In this document: piece after piece, positions 46,197 through 61,800 of the stretch | Position numbering within the stretch: position 1 is the stretch's first letter | Layout of the letters: each line of letters begins with the position of its first letter | NCBI GenBank assembly: GCA_905178155.1 | Contig: CAJINV010000020.1 | Location: 868,001 to 932,000, forward strand | Reading direction: 5' to 3' | DNA length: 64,000 bases | DNA from: Amoebophrya sp. A120 | Taxonomy: Eukaryota > Sar > Dinophyceae > Syndiniales > Amoebophryaceae | Notes under the pieces: generated by a model | Databases searched by the model: none | What the model was told of the DNA's origin: nothing | The model's input: the letters and a program-made list of their open reading frames with translations, nothing else | Made by a program: the position numbers and the translations under genes

Positions 46197-47161
46197 TTTT
46201 TTTGTTTGAGTGATTGCAACTTCTTCTAGTCCGGCTCGATAAAATCAAAAATATCCACACTCACACATACATAAGTAGAAGCTCGATATAATGTGAAGAA
46301 CATGTCGACGACGGCGTTTCTGATTTTATTGGGTACAACACGTGCAACTTGTTCACCTCGAACGGACCCGTCGGTTGTCTTCCTACCGGAGAACCGATCG
46401 GCCCACCTGGTACTTAGTGCGGAAGCGTGCAGGGCGATCAACAACAAGGAGAACACTGTTGTGCCGTAGTCGTAGATGTGAAGTCCTACAAAATTTTTCG
46501 GACCTCAAGGCGAAGACCCAGCTTCTTTTGAGAAGTAGGGCTTCATCGCAGTTCTATCTTCATTCTAGTATCCACCTTGATTGTTCACGGTTCACAGATG
46601 CGCTAACGTGTTGTTGACAGTGCGCAAATTGCTCTTGGCGTCGCCACTGGAACCAACATCTCTTCCCAGAGGCAAAAAGAGCAGCCGTGTGCATCAGTGT
46701 AAACGAAATTAGGAGCGCGCGGATGGATAAAGCCTATCTTTAAGATGAAGATTCTGACATTATAGTTTTTCCCCTAGAGGTTCCTGACCACGGATCCTGC
46801 TAGCCCCTTGTTAAAGGTGAATAAAACCATTTTAGATCTTCATTGAGTGCGGGTGAGACGAAAAAACTATATCGGTGAGACGAAAGAGCAGATAGAGGAG
46901 GCACTTACGAAATAAATCAAAACTCGTTCATGATAGATCAAAGACTAGTACTAATTCAAACTCAAACTCAACCGCGAAGGTCTTTCGTAAACACATTCAG
47001 CTGGTGGACAATCGTACTGTTCACCATCAACTACAGAGATGATAGCAAACAGAGTGCCTTTGTGATGAAAACGGAAATCCTCACCACGACTCTTGAAAGG
47101 ACAAGGAAGAAAAGAATCTTCAGAAGAATACTAAGCAGCTACTTCTTCAAAAAAACTTCCT
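46197..47161. other. Intergenic region
   Basis: About 965 bp between the SLC35 start and the GAPDH stop. A plus-strand frame from 46930 runs antisense into GAPDH and is a shadow. Nothing else recognised. Confidence 0.5.
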
Positions 47162-50184
<3,023 letters not shown>

Positions 50185-51870
50185 TTAGTGTTCGTCCCCG
50201 GTGTTATAGTACCTGTCCCCGAAGTCTCCGAGTCCCGGCACGATAAATTTCGACTCGTTCAACCCAGGATCTACCTCGGCGGACACAATTTTGATTTTCG
50301 GGTAGGCGTCAAAAACTTTTTTCACTCCTTCGGGTGCAGCCACGAGGTTGACGAAGAGAATGTTTTCTTCCTTCACCTTCCCCTCTTCAATCAGACACTT
50401 GATCGCCGCGTTTGCACTGCCACCGGTGGCCAGCATCGGATCGCAGAGGAGAACGTACCTACAATGTTTGATGAATATACTTTGCATACTGTCCTTGGCG
50501 GAGGACGGCTCGTTTGCTACTTCCCTTCATCCTCCCGTCGTGAAGTTCTTCCATTTTGGCTCACGCTTAACTCATCCTCATTCTGCTTCAGAAAATCAGA
50601 GTGTCAATATCTTTCAAAAAACTTCCGTACCTTTTCTCGACACCGTTCGGCATTTTCTGGTAGTAGAATTTCGGTTTTTTCTCCGGATCACTTTCATCCC
50701 GCTGCACGAGAATGTGACCGACGGCAACGTCCGGAATTACTTGACGCACCGCCTCCAGCATCGTGTTGCCAGAGCGCACGACACTTACCTGAGAAAAAAT
50801 GAGGATCACTATGATCAGAGCCACAATAAACCGAAACCCTGACTTCGAATATGCCGTAGCCGATCATTCAACAAGGCGCAGGTGGTCTAACCGAAGCGAC
50901 TCGCTGCTGGAACCGTGAGCATCCATCGTCCAGCACACAAAAATCATCATCAAAAAAAAATCCGATCATACCGCAGCCAGTTCCCTCTCCGGCACTACTA
51001 ACTCACTGCCCTCGTACGTCCCACACGCCGTCTCCACGTTTTTGTCGTTATGAAGGCCTCAGAATGGAAACTCTCAAAGTGGAAATAGTTTGTGATGCAA
51101 GAAATGCGACACCAAAAAGACTGTATTGCAGAGGACGCAATGGAGGCCGACTATTGTTCTTCTACCGGTTCAGAATTGGGCTGCTGATCAGCACGAGAGA
51201 AGGGCACCCCTTTGCCCTAACTCGCATGACAGACATGCTTTGAGCGCCGGGTGAATTTGTTATGCGCCGACTAGAAATGGCACTTCAACTGGAGTCGTTT
51301 TCTTGCATTACAAATTATTTCCACTTTGAGGATTTCCATTCTGACACTTCCATAGTCGTTGTGCGGAAGGTAGCTCAGCGCCTCTTCGACCAACAACCGC
51401 ATCGCCCGGTCGCTGTAGCGAACGTAGGTGAATTGGTCCGTGGCTTTATCCCTCACGATGGACATCAAACGCCTGATGGCCGGCGATTTCACGACAAAAA
51501 GGTTTTCGGGGTAGGAAGCCTCCATCTTTTTGCCGGTCAACGTCGTCGCAGCCGGGAGTTTGTTGCGAATGTCGACCGAAAGGGGGGTTTGATCCGCAGA
51601 AGTACCTAGTACTCCTGAGCCGTCCGAATTGAATTCGGAATTCCAGATCTGACTCAGGTCTGGGATTTCGAGGCCTGATTTATTAGTCGGAAGGGTGCGG
51701 GTCGGCTCCGTGGTGGGGAGAAACTTTGTGGTCGTGCTCCCTGATAATTTTTCCTGCTGCGCAGAGGAACTACTACCCGAACTCGCTCTGGCGGCGGAAA
51801 TAGCAGAGATGGAGAGGGTGGCGGTGAGGAAAAAGAGGGGGGTAATTTTGGTTGCGAGAGAGCACTTCAT
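50185..51870 (-). CDS. UPRT: Uracil phosphoribosyltransferase with signal-peptide-like N-terminus, 339 residues
   Basis: Converts uracil and PRPP to UMP in pyrimidine salvage. An introner (51049-51354) and two GT-AG introns (50789-50971; 50459-50630) are removed, leaving 340 codons. The core reads LPHND|KNVETACGTYEG across the element, then VVSVVRSGNTMLEAVRQVIP, GHILVQRDESDPEKKPKFYY, and the PRPP loop VLLCDPMLATGGSANAAI near residues 250-267. It ends FIVPGLGDFGDRYYNTGDEH, the usual C-terminal uracil-binding region. The first 30 residues MKCSLATKITPLFFLTATLS... look like a secretory signal, followed by about 70 residues of Ser/Thr-rich linker. Salvage enzymes are usually cytosolic, so the signal is odd. 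Confidence 0.93.
51049..51354. mobile_element. Introner element, family F2
   Basis: Ends TATGAAGGCCTCAGAATGGA and ...CTGACACTTCCATA, with inner arms of about 40 bp. GTCGT is duplicated exactly at 51044-51048 and 51355-51359. Removal restores the UPRT core LPHNDKNVETACG. It is the cleanest single test of the splice model. Confidence 0.95.
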
Positions 51871-52688
51871 AGCTTCTAGATTGATGTACTATATCGGGCT
51901 CTTGCGGTCAGAACAAATGCAATCGCTACGTTTTTTCGAGTCAGAAGCTGAATACGGCTGCAAAATCAGACAGAGGTACGGATGTTTTTTGATAAAGTCA
52001 GGTTGTAAAAAATTCTGAGCGAACTGAAAGGGGATAATGTTTTTGGGAAAGTCATTTCTCTGATTTGCTTCTCGCGAAGTTTTTACTTTCGCGTTGGTAG
52101 AAGGCTTTGCAATCAGATAAAGCAGTTCCGCCACGAGATGACATCGCTTTTCGCACGCACGCACGCACGCACGCCTGACCGAACATCAGAATTGAACCTC
52201 GGGTGATCTTCTCATAACCTGAATCACCACGCTGCCACGAAATATCGGTGTAAGTAATTGGATCAAGAAGATGATCTACATTGCCGTTGTCCACGACTGA
52301 CACTGACCACTGGTTACACGACGCAAATATCACTATCAGATCAGGATCCCAACATCAACATCGTTTTTTTCGTATGATCCAATCCTCGAGTTCGAGTAGG
52401 TAGACAAAATAAGTACGCAAGATCAACATCTTGATCTTCATCGTCATCCTGTTTCTGGTATTGCTATTGAGGAACTGCCATTGAATATGGCAACAATAGA
52501 CGCATTGCGCGATGATCTCACCATGTTAGCTACGCTACCTCTATCTTGCTGATCTTTGTCGCGGGCTCTTTGCGATGGTATCACCTCGCTTCTCGCACCA
52601 CTTGCGATATTGATCATTGAAGACATAGACAGACAAAGGCGGCTGTCTTTTATCTTGATGTGGGGGCGTTTGCGTTTCATACTGAAGC
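51871..52688. other. Intergenic region with ACGC microsatellite
   Basis: About 820 bp. A (CGCA)n tract lies at about 52152-52174. The short minus-strand frame 52444-52680 has no recognisable content. Confidence 0.5.
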
Positions 52689-54494
52689 TCAGAGTCTACT
52701 TCTCCAGTGCTGGTTTACTGCGTCTACTTCTTTCATAGCAGTTGATGAACTTCTCGAAGTGTAGCCCTGCTCGTCCATATTCTTCTCCAACTTCTCAATT
52801 GGAATCGCATTTCCATCCTTATCTACCGTTTCCCTCCGTACATACGCTGGCAGGCAGGTCTCTTCAAAAAACCGGGCGCCCCAAAACCCAATCCTGCCAA
52901 AAAACAGCAACCCGTGCATGGTCAACATCGACCGGTGCTTTTTCCGCAAAACGCCACCGTTTGCGAGCCAGTCCTGCGCGAGCTTTTCTCCCAGCTTGTA
53001 CAAATCGTTCGAGTCTTCTGGCGGGAGTAAACACTGGCTCGGCGACAAAGTGGCCTTCAAGTCCGCGAAATTATTGTCGGGAAACTCGGCCCAAGGCATC
53101 GCGGAAATCACCAGTGTCTCGCTGCTATGAATTGCAAAACAAGTATCGCATTCGTATAAATGCATTACAAATTTCCTCAGCATGAGAAATGAAATTTGTA
53201 ATGATGATTTACATTAAGAGAAAGATACGTAATGCATGACTGCAATACAACGAGCGCGATACTTTTGCACAGGATAGCTGCCGTGCGCGAGGTGCCGGGC
53301 CCGCATCGACGCACCACCGTCAATGACGGACAGTTTCCTGGGCCGTGGTTCTTGTCGACGTGGTTTTCGTTCTTCTTGAGGGGCCGGGCTACATTTAGTA
53401 TTCGCAGAAGTTGTGTCTTGCTCGACGCCATTTTTCGTGTCGGTGAAAAAGTCGCTCGGGTAGTGCAGAAAAGGTAACTTTCTGCAAAAGATCGGGATGT
53501 GCATGGACCCGTGTATCGCACGCCGCATATCGGCGAACGTCTCAAACTTCGACAGCCACCGGTGCTCGCCCGGAAACCCGACGGTGACTCCGACCTGGAA
53601 GTTGTCGCGCACGAGAAGGTGCGCATCAGGATAGTGCTTCTCCACCTCGTCCAACGTCGCCTCGTGGTAGTCGCTGATCCGCAGTTTAAACATTTCCCTG
53701 GCACCGCACGCTGCCATCTTGCTGTACACTTCCCGTGACCATTCCGCGGACCCGCCCAGGGCCCAGATCAAACCGAGTAAAGCACCGGCGGAATCGCCCT
53801 GGATCAAAACTTTTTTTCCGAACCCGACCCCAAACTGCTTCTCAAACTCGCTCAAAACGCCAATATAGACGCCGCACCCCCAGGCGTTGCCGTCGAGGTA
53901 GATGGATTTCGGCAGTTTCGCGTCGTGCTTGGTCCGAATGTCGCCGCCGAAAGTTGGGGTGGGGGAAAGAAATAAAGGCGCAGTATGACTTCGTGTTCGT
54001 TCTTCTTCCACCACAGCCGGTTGAGGTCGCAGGAACGACGCCAAAGCACCAGCACCAGCGTCGTTTTTATTCCATGAGGAAGCTTTAGTGCTGGTCGGTG
54101 AGGATGCGGCGATGTGTTTGATGTGCTCTCGAAGCCTCTCAGAAGTTGATGTGTTTGGCCGAGGAGAAGGACGTAGTGCAGGTCGGAAGAGACCTACTTC
54201 ATCATGTCCATCCTGACTTCCGCACTGACCGCTTGCAGCACGTGTGGCCGCGTAGTAGACGGCATCGGAGTCCTCCTTCCTGTTGTAGGGAAACGGCAGC
54301 GAAGATTGTGATGCATCTACAGCAGCGTACGCAGGTACAACGTTTGCGTTCGGGTGCGCTGCGGCCTCACATTCATTTTGCGGTACTTCTTCCAGTATGT
54401 TGGAAGCACGAACCAGAACTAGTGCTGTGCCAAAGAAAAAGGATCCGAGTAGCGATGCGCTTGCACCAGTGGTATGTGGGAGACGCAACATCAT
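52689..54494 (-). CDS. Patatin-like phospholipase, 549 residues
   Basis: A probable lipid acyl hydrolase. The first ATG in frame at 54494 gives MMLRLPHTTGASASLLGSFF, a likely signal peptide. The catalytic Ser is in KVLIQGDSAGALLGLIWALG (GxSxG), the oxyanion-hole region is GNAWGCGVYIGVLSEFEKQF, and the catalytic Asp of the dyad is in LSVIDGGASMRA. An introner (53126-53276) lies 12 codons after the Asp motif; removal joins ...LAHGS to ETLVISAMPWAEF. The region before the core is about 190 residues of low complexity. The sequence after it (LYKLGEKLAQDWLANGG) resembles the helical end of PNPLA-type proteins. The stop is at 52689-52691. Confidence 0.88.
53126..53276. mobile_element. Introner element, family F1
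   Basis: Ends TATGAATTGCAAAACAAGTA and ...CTTTTGCACAGGATA. GCTGC is duplicated exactly at 53121-53125 and 53277-53281. Confidence 0.94.
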
Positions 54495-55590
54495 GTTGAG
54501 CGTGTGTACCACTAAGTGTAAGTCCTTAATACAACAGGAGGAAAACTTTGCAGGGTTCAATGTTTACGTTCAATACGGAGGTGTTTCTCAGGGGGGGAAA
54601 AGTAAAATATGCGATCGCAAAGATGTCAGAAGAAGCACCATTTGGCGCCTCGAAGCGTCGTGTGTCATCAAAAGAAAATTCAGAATTCGTAATGCGTTTA
54701 GGAACCAAAAAAAACAGATCACGCACATCGCAGCGCCGCGTCGTGCGGCACCCCTAAAGAAGAGCGAAGATCTAAGAATCTTAGATCTACTTGATCATGC
54801 TAATATCGCGACGAGAAATGCAGGCCTCCTACCAGGTGGCTGTATTCACAGGTCAGGGTCGTGACCATCATGGTTTTTCACTGATCTTGACATGCTACAC
54901 GACAATAAAATTACGTGGCGAGTAGATAGAAAAACTAAAACGAGGCGCGATAGAGAAACAAACAAAAACATACGGTGGGCGGGCGCCGGCCACGACCAGA
55001 ACGAGCTGCGCACCCTCAGCCGGATTACATGTCTTTTCAGTATGAAAATGTTTGCGAAGCAATACTTGAAAGCCCCCGCACTTTCGTCGATACATCCAGT
55101 GACCTTTCTCATCGGCCATACTATCTCGCGTTCCTCGCGGTCTGGAACAATAATTGCAAATGGTCACTTTGACCAATCATCTCATTTTCAAGAACAGGAT
55201 TAGAAGAGTATCACGCTAAAATGCGACGTCGGACCTCTAGCAAAACCTTGTAAAGAAACATACTGTAAGTAGTGTACAAACGGAAACCACTTCAAAATTT
55301 GAAAACACCAGCTAGAAGTACATCAAGAAGATATCTCTACCGTACTAACTTACATCAATCGAGAAGGACTGCCATTGGTCTGATGTCTCGACGGTACTAG
55401 TACTCGCATATTGCTCATACATCTCTAGAAGGTGAAGGTCAAACGCAAGAATGCAAGAATTGTAAACCTACTTATCTAAGATAAGTAGGTTTACAATTCT
55501 TGCATTCTTTGTATTGAGCTCTTCTCGAAGATAAGTTATCTTCGAGAAGAGCTCAAATACAAATAAGTATAGCACGACTCCTGATCGCCA
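54495..55590. other. Intergenic region with paired palindromes
   Basis: About 1.1 kb without a credible gene; contains the palindromes listed at 55447-55563. Confidence 0.5.
55447..55563. repeat. Two adjacent near-perfect palindromes
   Basis: The first, 55447-55509, has perfect 31-bp arms around one base (AAGAATGCAAGAATTG...). The second, 55508-55563, has arms containing GAGCTCTTCTCGAAGATAA with a one-base bulge and almost no loop. They abut. They lie downstream of the giant membrane-protein gene, so a transcription or processing role is possible; function is not shown. Confidence 0.85.
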
Positions 55591-55848
55591 TCACGATGAC
55601 GTTCTGCTATCTCCTTCCGTTCCCGCCAAAGCGCGCAACTGGTTTTCTAACACCGTTTCTGATGCACCGCTTTGTTGTTCCGTGACATCCTCGTCTTCGT
55701 CGCTGACGTCCTGCTGCCCCGACACAACCAAAATCGTCTGCATCACCAGACTAATCAAAATGAACATCGTTACCAGGTGGGTGACGTCCCCGCCCCAGAA
55801 GACCACCATGTGCAGCAGCGCTAGTTTCCCCAGCTGCCCAAGCCCCAT
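55591..55848 (-). CDS. Possible C-terminal membrane extension after an in-frame TGA
   Basis: The TGA of the giant gene (55849-55851) is followed immediately in the same frame by ATGGGG, opening MGLGQLGKLALLHMVVFWGG and two hydrophobic spans (LVTMFILISLVMQTILVV), then an acidic tail. It could be a separate small gene, a readthrough extension, or the product of an unseen intron removing the TGA. I could not phase a GT-AG intron across it. Confidence 0.4.
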   Translation of the reverse strand: MGLGQLGKLALLHMVVFWGGDVTHLVTMFILISLVMQTILVVSGQQDVSDEDEDVTEQQSGASETVLENQLRALAGTEGDSRTSS

Positions 55849-58800
55849 TCAGCGCCGGGCGCGCCAAAAGGTCGGAAAGAACCACGTGTGGCGGAGATGG
55901 TGAGTTGTGGGGTTCTTTTCAACATCTTCATCAGGATCAGAATTATTGGTAGAAGAAGTGTTCTTATTGTTATTGATGTCCACTTCGTCCCGACCTTCCG
56001 TGTCTTCTGTGACGGTAATTTTTGCGGTTCTACTTTCGTCATCTTTTGCTTGTTCAACTTCAACATTTTCGACACTAGGGATAGCAGAGGATGTGCGTTG
56101 TTCATCACCTTGTTCCGTAGTTTTCTTCTTCGCGTCCGCGACGACCTTCACCTCTCGTCGGTGTCCCCAGTCCAGATCCGGCGTGTTCACGTACTCCACC
56201 TATCGCAAGAAAAAACTGCTTCACTGTGAACCTGTGATGCAGAAAATGGAACACAGAACTACTTGTCTTGCTACACCTGCAAGGCGTTAGATTTTGTTTT
56301 CCCTTGGGAAGTGCGCATGACAAATTTTCAGTGTCATTTGTAACAAACTTGTGATGCAGATCTTGCAAAATCATCACAGTGAAACAGTTTTTTCGTGGGA
56401 TACCACCGTTTTCGTGATCAGTGCGCCGAAGGGAAACAGCAGAAACAGACCCGACAGCGCTTTGCCGGTTGCCTCCTGCATCTCCAGTTTGTACGCGTGA
56501 AACTCTTTCTTGTGCTTCTTCAACGCAAAGATGTCTTCGAAGCCCATGGATTTTGCGTACGCAACACATCTTTCCTCCACGCAGAAACAGGCCCGGACGG
56601 TTTTGTCCCAGATCCCGGCCACGGCTTGGGGCCCCGCGGAAATTTGGCCGGGCCGGTTCCGCAGGTTGGAAGCGGGGTCTAAACCGGTGCGGAGGGTGAC
56701 GGAGATCGGGACGAGGTTTTGGTTCTTGTTGTAGGGGGTTTTGGGAGAGGGAGGTGACTCTGGTTCCACTACCGCCGGTAGCGAAGATTCATCTACCAGA
56801 GTCGCCGAATCCACGACATCCGTAGAGGTCGCATACACAGCACCGCGGTCTTTTTGTCTGTTCTTTTTCCCGCCTTGGCCTTCTTGCAGCCCCACCTCGT
56901 CGTCCCTATAGTACACCAGATTCACCACCTGCTGTGAGCAGAAGCAAAGGGGTTTTTGTAACAAAACAAAGCCGGAGAAGAGGCTAAACACCGCAACCAG
57001 CATGAATGCGACGGAAAGGGTCGCGGATAACAACATTTCAGTCGTGGACATGCCCGTGATTACCGCCGTGTCTTCGATCTGCAGTTCCCCACCAATTTCT
57101 GGAAACGCGTTGCCCAGTTCCTCGCACGCCGTCCCAGGCTGATGCACCGGATCCGCTGGATCCACTTCGTAGCCCTGGATTAGCAGGACGAACAGGTAGC
57201 ACGTGTACTGGTTCGCGAGAATCAGTGTCACCTGCAACGCGAGGAAGATACCGGCGGAGATTCCTTTGAAGAGAAGCGGGAGGAATTTCAGAATGCTGGT
57301 CGCCGCCAAGGCCTTGATTGAAACGAGGCTGCAAGCACTCGGGGCGTATACCTCGTCCTGACTATCAATCTCCCCCGCCCCTCGCGCTTTGCATTTCGCC
57401 TGCGTCAAGTCCTTTTTTGTGATCAAAATTTTTGCCCGTCCACCGACCAATAATCCCAACCAATCCCCGCCAACCACTTGGCAGAGCAGTAACGTGGACC
57501 CCGTCAGAACCCCGGCCGCGAAGAGCACAATGGCGAGAGTGCAGTTCGATCTGGTGCCCATGATGTCTCCAACACCCAGATTGAACTCCGTAAACAAAAA
57601 GTCGAAGTGCGAAAACAGTTGTCTGGTCGCCCAACCGATAATCGGGACCATTGTGTCCTCCAGCGCCCCCAGCAATTGCATGACCTTTGCGGTGACGGAG
57701 AAGTCGTGGAAGATGACGAGGTCCAGGTCTAAGTCCGAGAGTTCCAGCGTGGTTTGAATTGAAACAATTGACGCGACGAGCAATAAAGCGTCCGCGCAGA
57801 ACTTGAAAAGGTCCACAATTGTTAGGGCGAGAATGGAGGGGAGGTAGGAGGTGAAGACGAGATAAAGTTGGTGCGCGAAGTGAATAAAGTCGTTAGTACT
57901 CGGAAGCCTGCAAGAAGGAAAGCAGCTTGGTGCTCTGCAGCAGGACCACAAAGAGATACTCGGCGGTCGGACATTTGTGAAGCTGGACACCACGGAGGCT
58001 AATGTAGAAAGTTCATCTTGGAACGCGCCAGCAATTTCTTTTCCCAGAGCTGTCAGCGAGGCTGGGAAAAGGATCTCGTGCTCGCCGAAGATTTCTTTCA
58101 AGAGTAAAATTGTCTCCTCTTTCGCGCCCATGAGGTTTTCGCCCTGCTTCTGAAGGAGGTGTGTACTGCAGTTGGCGAGTTCAACGATCTGGACGGCTTG
58201 GGCGCCAAGCTGGGCGCTGTTTGCGTGGAGGTCTTCTAATCTATTTTGTGCGGATGTGATTTCCTGTTCTTTTTGGTCATCGGTCGGAGCCGGCCCAAAC
58301 AAGTATGTCTTGTTTGAATTGTTCGCCAAGTTTCGCGAAAGATTCGGACAGCGCGTCGAGATGATTCACTTCCAAGTCCTCCATGTCTTCGACTTGCGTA
58401 TCCAAATGCGTCTCCACGCCGACCACATGGCCTAGAATGCGTTCCAGCTTCGCAACGGCTAATTTCAGCGGGTTCAACATGCGCGCGCGTAGGGAAGAAA
58501 TCATGCTCGTGCTGTCTTCCGCCGCTTCATTGCCGACGCCTGCGTCGTCAGTTTTCTGTGCGACGAGTCCTGCCTTTTCCATTGCAGCAAGCAGCTGCTC
58601 GCACAAGAGCGGCTCGATTTCCTCGATCTTCGTCGTCAGACGCTCGTCTAACTGCCTCGCTGCGGTCAAGTGCTTGTTCATATTACACGCTGCATTTCTT
58701 ATCGTTGTTTCTGTTTCACCCGACGGGTGGTCGTGGTCTACTTCTGTGCTGTTCGTGAAAGCAGAAGCTTCAGTTCTACTTCCTACCGTAACATAATCGA

Positions 58801-61800
58801 GTAGCGACACCACCTCCCGGACGATTTCCCGCAGTTCATTCATTTTCTCGATGCCATTCTGCACCACGGATCGGAACCCACGCTGTCCGGACTTTTTGCT
58901 CTCCATGTTCTGCATCTCGAGCAAGTCTTGAGGTTCGATCGCAGCCTCAATCTTTTCAACTTGGTCCGCCACGTAAAGGAGTTTAGCGAAAAAACCCCGG
59001 AGAATCAACAAACTGGTTGATATTTTCTCCATCTTCGCACGGAGGAACTCGATTGCTTCGTCACCTGTCGCAACTGCGTTTTGACTCTGCTCCTCGATCT
59101 TCTTCACAACAGTCTGGATAGTGGTGGTCTTGTCATTTTTCCACATCATTACCATCTCCGTTCCCTTCCCCGCCGTCTTCTCGGCGAGCCGCCTGGCCAC
59201 CAAGCGCCAGGCATTACCAGCGGCTGCTGTAGTGTGCGAGGACCCGTACCCGTTGGACAACGCCCCGACTTCCTCCGCGGCCCCGATCGCGGATTCTAAC
59301 TTGCATTTAATCGAATTCAATTTCCCGACAAGGAACTCCAACCCGCACCGCATGATTTTCCACTTGTGGAAGAACAGTTCGCTCAACTTCTTCCTCTGTG
59401 TAGCTGACTGGTCTTTCGTGTTATTGAGAAAAGTTTTGACTTCGGGCAGAACTTGATTTTCGTATCGCGATTGAAACTCCTCTGTATACAGTTTCGAATC
59501 CGTCTAAAAGGGTTTTCACAACCGGGCTTGCTACTACTTTCTTCTTCAGTTGTTCCTTGCAGTTTTCGATTCTTCTCTGCACTGGCCCGGTTTCGGAAAA
59601 CGCGTATTCTTCGAGTTTTACCACTAGTTTTCCGAAAACGGCGGTAAACCCTTTTGTCAGCCACGCGGAGAAATTTTCCACTTCCGGCAGTTCTGCGAGC
59701 CATATGACAGCGCACAACTGCCCGTCCTCCTCGTTTGTCATGCAAAATCCCACGTCAAGGAGTCGCTGCCTCGTGCTCGTGGCACTGTTTGCGTGACAAA
59801 GTCCGGAAGCCCTAGCCCAAACAGTACTAAGTACATTACGTACTTACACAAATTTTTTATGCGTAGGCTCCGCGTGTGCTGGTGTTCGCATTGCTGTTCA
59901 TGCTATTATACAAATGAGGGGGGAGAGGAGTTGTGCACTCTCATAAGCCAGTCCATCAGCTCCGGACACTCCACCTCCGCAGCCTGTAAATTCTCCAAGG
60001 TTTGTCGCTGCGCTGCCGGTAGGGTTTCCGCGTTTTCCTCCAGCCGCGAGACCACCGATTGGCCAAGCTTGCAGGCTTTGTTCGATATTTTCAGGGAGCA
60101 GTACATGAGGAACAGCATTCCGGAAGCGACCGCGGCGAAAAATCCGAAGCCGATTAGGCTGAAGCCGAGGAAATATCCGCCGAAGTACACGGCATCAAAT
60201 GCAAAAGTGTCTGGGTCTGGAAGCTTGTAATGCTGCGTCGGGAGTAGTGAATGCTCTGTAATGCACAGCCAAGCATGAGAAATATCTGCGCTTCTTTGTG
60301 TTGCGTTTTTCGCATGACAAACTGCGTTTTTGCATGACAGGCAAAAGGGTCTCTTCTTGAACACGCATCACAAACTTTTTGGTCATGCCAGACAAGCATG
60401 ATAAATCTTGCAATCTTCCAGAACCAGACCCAGACATATTTGCAGTGCATACACGGTCAAGCCGAGCAACATGCCGCGAAACACTCGCGCACCCCCGCGC
60501 CACCCGTGATCACAAACGACCGCGAGGCAGTAGACGAGCTTTTTCATGTATGCAAGAAAAAAACTGTGTAAGTGTAAGTCTGTGATGCAGAAAGTGCAAG
60601 ATTGTTTACACTTGTCATGCTGGAGGTGCGTCATAAGCCACTTTCATGCGTGTTTTCGCGTACTAGCTGCGCATGACAGACTTGATTACCTGTAATGCAA
60701 AGCGATTTATTTGTGATGCTGCTCTCCCTCGAAACTTACACTTACACAGTTTTTTCCCTGGATATCATGTTGCTGCTGGCGAAAAAGAGTTTCAAAACCC
60801 GCCACGCCGCGAAGAACGCCACGGTCTGAAACAGGGGCGCGAGGAGAAAAACGATGACCCATTCGCGGTTGTGCAGGTACACTCGGGTTTCAGGTAATTT
60901 CGTCTGAATGTGCCGAAACATCCCGTACATCGCTGCGAGGCCGAAGCCGAGGCCGAACGTGTTAGACAAAACCGCTTGGAAAAAACGCACTTTCCAGGAA
61001 CTTCTCGAAGTACTAGAGCCGCTCGGGGCCGCGGAGGCTTGTGATGTGATGTGCATCTTATCCTTCAAAAGAGCAAGGGCTCTGTCGGCTCCTGCCACGA
61101 ACTGATATTTTTTGTTCTTCGCTTTATTCGCGGACATTTCGTCTTTGTTTCCCGGTTTCGGATATCCTGTGCAAAAGTATTGCGCTCGTAATATAATTGC
61201 ACTCATGCACCATTTGCATATACAAGTTATCTTTTTCTTAAGGTAAATCCGCATTGCAATTTTTGTTATGCTGAGGAAAATTGTAAATGCATTTACACGA
61301 GTACGATGCTTGTTTTCAGTTTTGCATTTCATATCGGAATGAAGGGGAACCCGTCGACGAGGAAAACAGTGATTGCAGCGGAGAGGACACCATAGATTTG
61401 CGCATCGATCCCCTTGCAGCACGTTTTGCTGACTTCCGGAGCCATAGAAAGGTTGTGTTGGCCCTCGGTGTTTATTTCTATTTGACGAGGTGGGGCATTT
61501 ATTTTTTGTTGTGCTTGTGATGTTGTTGCTCCTGCTCCTGCGCTATTATTCATCGATATTTCCCACACAACCGGCAATGCCTGACTGTGCGTGGAAGGCC
61601 CAGTGAACACGCTACTTTCCTCATCATCTATCGGCACCACGGCTTCGTCGATCGGTAGGTCGTCCTGCGGCTCTCGTCGCTCTCCAGCTTCTAGTACTTC
61701 GCTGAGCTCGTAGTTGTCCAGGGACTTAGAATTCTGTCTTGACGGGAGTGCGGTTGAGGGCGGTGACGGCTTGTTTTTAATATCCGCAGTACTTTTTGGA